Source: Candidatus Iainarchaeum sp.
GTDB taxonomy: Archaea > Iainarchaeota > Iainarchaeia > Iainarchaeales > JAAZKV01
DNA: 5,420 nucleotides
NCBI GenBank assembly: GCA_028702895.1
Contig: JAQVNZ010000046.1
Location: forward strand, 1 to 5,420
Reading direction: 5' to 3'
Below are positions 3,688 to 5,420 of the stretch, piece after piece. The notes under the pieces were generated by a model. The model worked only from the letters and a program-made list of their open reading frames with translations, was not told where the DNA came from and searched no databases. Each line of letters begins with the position of its first letter. Positions within the stretch are counted from its first letter, which is position 1. The position numbers and the translations under genes were made by a program.

Positions 3688-5193
3688 ATGGTTGTTAAGA
3701 AAAAACTTTTTGTTAAGAAACAGCTTGTTGTTAAAAAAAAGTTTGAAATTAAAAGTAATTTGAAAAAAAATTCAGATATTAATCAATTATTAAAAACGTT
3801 AAATGCTAAACAAAAAAATTATGTTAATTTAAAATTACGTAATCCTAAAAATGGTGAATACTTTTTAACTATTAATCATTTAAAACCTGGAAAAAAATGG
3901 AATATGTTACAAGCTGCTGCTGAAGTTGCTGCCGAATCATCAACGGGAACAAATTTTCCGGTTAAAACAGAAACATCTTTTTCAAAAAGTTTGAATGCTG
4001 TAGTATATAATATTGATTTGAAAAAAAATCTTGTTTGGATTGCTTATCCTTGGAGAATTTTTGATAGAGGGGGAAATGTTCAAAATATTTTAACTTTTAT
4101 TGTGGGTAATGTTTTAGGAATGAAAGAAGTTTCTGCATTAAAATTACTAGATGTTTGGTTTCCTAGATCAATGTTAGAAAAGTACGATGGTCCAAGTTAC
4201 ACTCTGGATGATATGCGAAAATATTTGGGTGTTTATAATAGGCCTATTCTTGGAACAATAATAAAACCAAAAATTGGTTTGATTTCTAGTGAATATGCTG
4301 AAGTTTGTTATGATTTTTGGTCGGGTGGAGGAGATTTTGTTAAAAATGATGAACCACAAGCGGATCAAGAATTTTGTGATTATAAGTTAATGGTAAAAAA
4401 TGTTAAACAAGCAATGGATAAAGCAGTAAAAGAAACAGGCAAAAAGAAAGTCCATTCATTTAATGTTTCATCAGCGGATTTTGATACAATGATTTCTCGT
4501 TGTGAAATAATAATAAATGCTGGATTTGAAAAAGGGAGTTATGCTTTTTTAATAGATGGTATTACTGCGGGTTGGATGGCTGTTCAAACGTTGCGTCGAC
4601 GTTATCCTGGTGTTTTTATTCACTTTCATAGGGCTGCGCACGGAGCATTTACTCGGCCAGAAAATCCTTTTGGTTTTTCAGTTTTAGTATTATCAAAATT
4701 CGCAAGACTTGCGGGTGCATCTGGAATACATACAGGTACTGCTGGTGTTGGTAAAATGAAGGGTTCTCCAAAAGAAGATATTACTGCTGCAAAAAATATT
4801 TTACAATTAATTTCTAGCGGACATTTTTTTGAACAATCTTGGACAAAAATTTCTATTGGTGATAAAGATATTGCTGGCTTATTAAAAGAAGATTTATTAC
4901 ACCAAACCGTTTTAGAAGATGATTCTTGGAGAGGGATGAAAAAATGTTGCCCTATTATTTCGGGAGGATTAAATCCGACTTTGTTAAAAAAATTTATTGA
5001 TGTTATGGGTAGTGTTGATTTTATTACTACTTTGGGAGCGGGTTGTCATGCTCATCCAAAAGGAACTAAATCTGGTGCGATTGCACTAATACAATCGTTT
5101 GAGGCATATGAAAAAAACATTGATATTCATGATTATGCAAAAACACATAAACAATTGGCCCAAGCAATAACATTTTTTGAGAAGAAAAAATAA
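3688..5193 (+). CDS. rbcL: Ribulose-1,5-bisphosphate carboxylase/oxygenase large chain, archaeal form II/III
   Basis: A 501-residue RuBisCO that carboxylates ribulose-1,5-bisphosphate to two 3-phosphoglycerates. In archaea of this type it usually serves AMP/nucleoside salvage. Active-site residues are present (spinach numbers in brackets): AAESSTGTN with E83 (60) and T88 (65); N141 (123) in VGNVLG; K193 and K195 (175, 177) in GTIIKPK; carbamylated K219 (201) with D221 and E222 (203, 204) in FVKNDEPQ; H314-R315 (294-295) in HFHRAAH; H348 (327) in GIHTGT; loop-6 K356 (334) in GVGKMKG; S425-G-G (379-381) in IISGG; and GAG 450-452 (403-404). A roughly 30-residue insert at about 385-414, from SWTKIS to DDSWRG, is characteristic of form II/III and matches the assembly domain described in Methanococcoides burtonii. 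The N terminus adds about 37 residues with 11 lysines in the first 27. ATG 3688 is preferred over TTG 3679; TTG 3760 would remove most of the lysine-rich part. No small-subunit gene is seen. Confidence 0.96.
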   Translation: MVVKKKLFVKKQLVVKKKFEIKSNLKKNSDINQLLKTLNAKQKNYVNLKLRNPKNGEYFLTINHLKPGKKWNMLQAAAEVAAESSTGTNFPVKTETSFSKSLNAVVYNIDLKKNLVWIAYPWRIFDRGGNVQNILTFIVGNVLGMKEVSALKLLDVWFPRSMLEKYDGPSYTLDDMRKYLGVYNRPILGTIIKPKIGLISSEYAEVCYDFWSGGGDFVKNDEPQADQEFCDYKLMVKNVKQAMDKAVKETGKKKVHSFNVSSADFDTMISRCEIIINAGFEKGSYAFLIDGITAGWMAVQTLRRRYPGVFIHFHRAAHGAFTRPENPFGFSVLVLSKFARLAGASGIHTGTAGVGKMKGSPKEDITAAKNILQLISSGHFFEQSWTKISIGDKDIAGLLKEDLLHQTVLEDDSWRGMKKCCPIISGGLNPTLLKKFIDVMGSVDFITTLGAGCHAHPKGTKSGAIALIQSFEAYEKNIDIHDYAKTHKQLAQAITFFEKKK

Positions 5194-5216
5194 TATACAT
5201 TTATTTAACAATTGTA

Positions 5217-5273
5217 TTTTTTCAAATAATTTGTTTAATTAGTTTTTTTATTTTTTATAAAATAATTTTTTTT
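5217..5273 (+). terminator. T-tract terminator region after RuBisCO
   Basis: Four runs of T on the plus strand (5217-5222, 5243-5249, 5251-5256 and 5266-5273) follow the RuBisCO stop within 80 nt. Archaeal RNA polymerase terminates at such U-tracts without needing a strong hairpin, and none is seen here. The converging gene makes a terminator necessary at this place. Confidence 0.55.
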
Positions 5274-5309
5274 AATATTATTTAATAAATTTAATATTAT
5301 TCAATAAAT
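5272..5309. repeat. 19-nt tandem duplication across the stop codon of the last gene
   Basis: Positions 5272-5290 and 5291-5309 are adjacent 19-nt units identical except for one T/C change at their twelfth base. The second unit contains the end of the minus-strand winged-helix gene (FIE-stop), so the first unit is a downstream copy of its last codons and stop. This looks like a small slippage or duplication event, and it does not change the protein. Confidence 0.6.
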
Positions 5310-5420
5310 TTGTAATATCCTTTTCTTTTTTCTAATATTTCGCCTTCGTCTTTTAAAAATTCAATAATTATTTTTGTTAATTCTATTGAAATGTTTTCTT
5401 GTTTGGCAATTTCTTCTAGG
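5297..5420 (-). CDS. C-terminal winged-helix tail of a truncated gene, possibly MCM helicase
   Basis: The minus strand reads open from the window edge for 40 codons to TAA. It shows LEEIAKQENISIELTKIIIE, then FLKDEGEILEKRKGYYKFIE. The order is helix, turn, recognition helix, then a two-strand wing with GEI..RKGYYK. This is the shape of a winged helix and resembles the C-terminal domains that close archaeal MCM replicative helicases, where 'GEI(Y/F)EPRPGYY' is common. The proline-containing form is replaced here by EKRKGYY, and the ATPase domain lies outside the window. Other archaeal proteins with a C-terminal winged helix remain possible. It converges on RuBisCO with 103 nt between the stops. 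Confidence 0.7.
   Translation of the reverse strand, partial: LEEIAKQENISIELTKIIIEFLKDEGEILEKRKGYYKFIE

Noticed and set aside
4174..4368. Minus-strand open frame of 64 codons
   Set aside because: Antisense to the conserved catalytic core of RuBisCO.

Overview
The window looks like a piece of an archaeal chromosome, most likely from a very AT-rich, small-genome DPANN lineage of the Woesearchaeota/Pacearchaeota kind. The evidence is a form II/III RuBisCO, the TGS tail of a DRG-type GTPase, a tRNA-Trp gene with a tRNA intron and no encoded CCA, TATA-box-like promoters placed so that leaders would be very short, and T-tract ends to genes. UGA works as a stop codon, so the genetic code appears standard. 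The lineage is an inference from these traits; no marker gene long enough for phylogeny of the host is present apart from RuBisCO.

Layout. Positions 2-226 (+) hold the last 74 codons of a DRG/OBG-family GTPase. It converges across a short T-rich spacer on two overlapping minus-strand genes (1119-2432, then 311-1135). Both encode unrecognised exported proteins with an N-terminal signal sequence and one C-terminal membrane anchor: the first is helical or coiled-coil with many N-glycosylation sequons, the second looks like two Ig-like beta-sandwich domains. Next come a gene-poor stretch (2433-2687) and a minus-strand gene for a small cysteine-rich putative lipoprotein (2688-3191). Then follows a minus-strand tRNA-Trp(CCA) gene interrupted by an 80-nt intron (3299-3449). 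A 238-bp divergent regulatory region separates this from the plus-strand RuBisCO large-subunit gene (3688-5193). The window closes with the 40-residue winged-helix-like tail of a minus-strand gene (5297-5420).

The most notable structural signal is a perfect 19-bp direct repeat. The 3' end of tRNA-Trp (3297-3315) is duplicated at 2577-2595, in the orientation expected when an element has integrated at a tRNA 3' end. The roughly 0.7 kb between the repeats contains only the cysteine-rich lipoprotein gene, which is richer in G+C than the genes to its left. This suggests a tiny or decayed integrated element, though no integrase is visible.

How the genes fit together. The two surface proteins are very likely co-transcribed and co-translated, as they overlap by 17 nt. 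RuBisCO appears to have its own promoter, preceded by a near-perfect 29-nt tandem repeat that could be a regulator site. In archaea this RuBisCO type usually works in nucleotide (AMP/ribose-1,5-bisphosphate) salvage rather than a Calvin cycle. The partner enzymes, AMP phosphorylase and ribose-1,5-bisphosphate isomerase, are not in this window.
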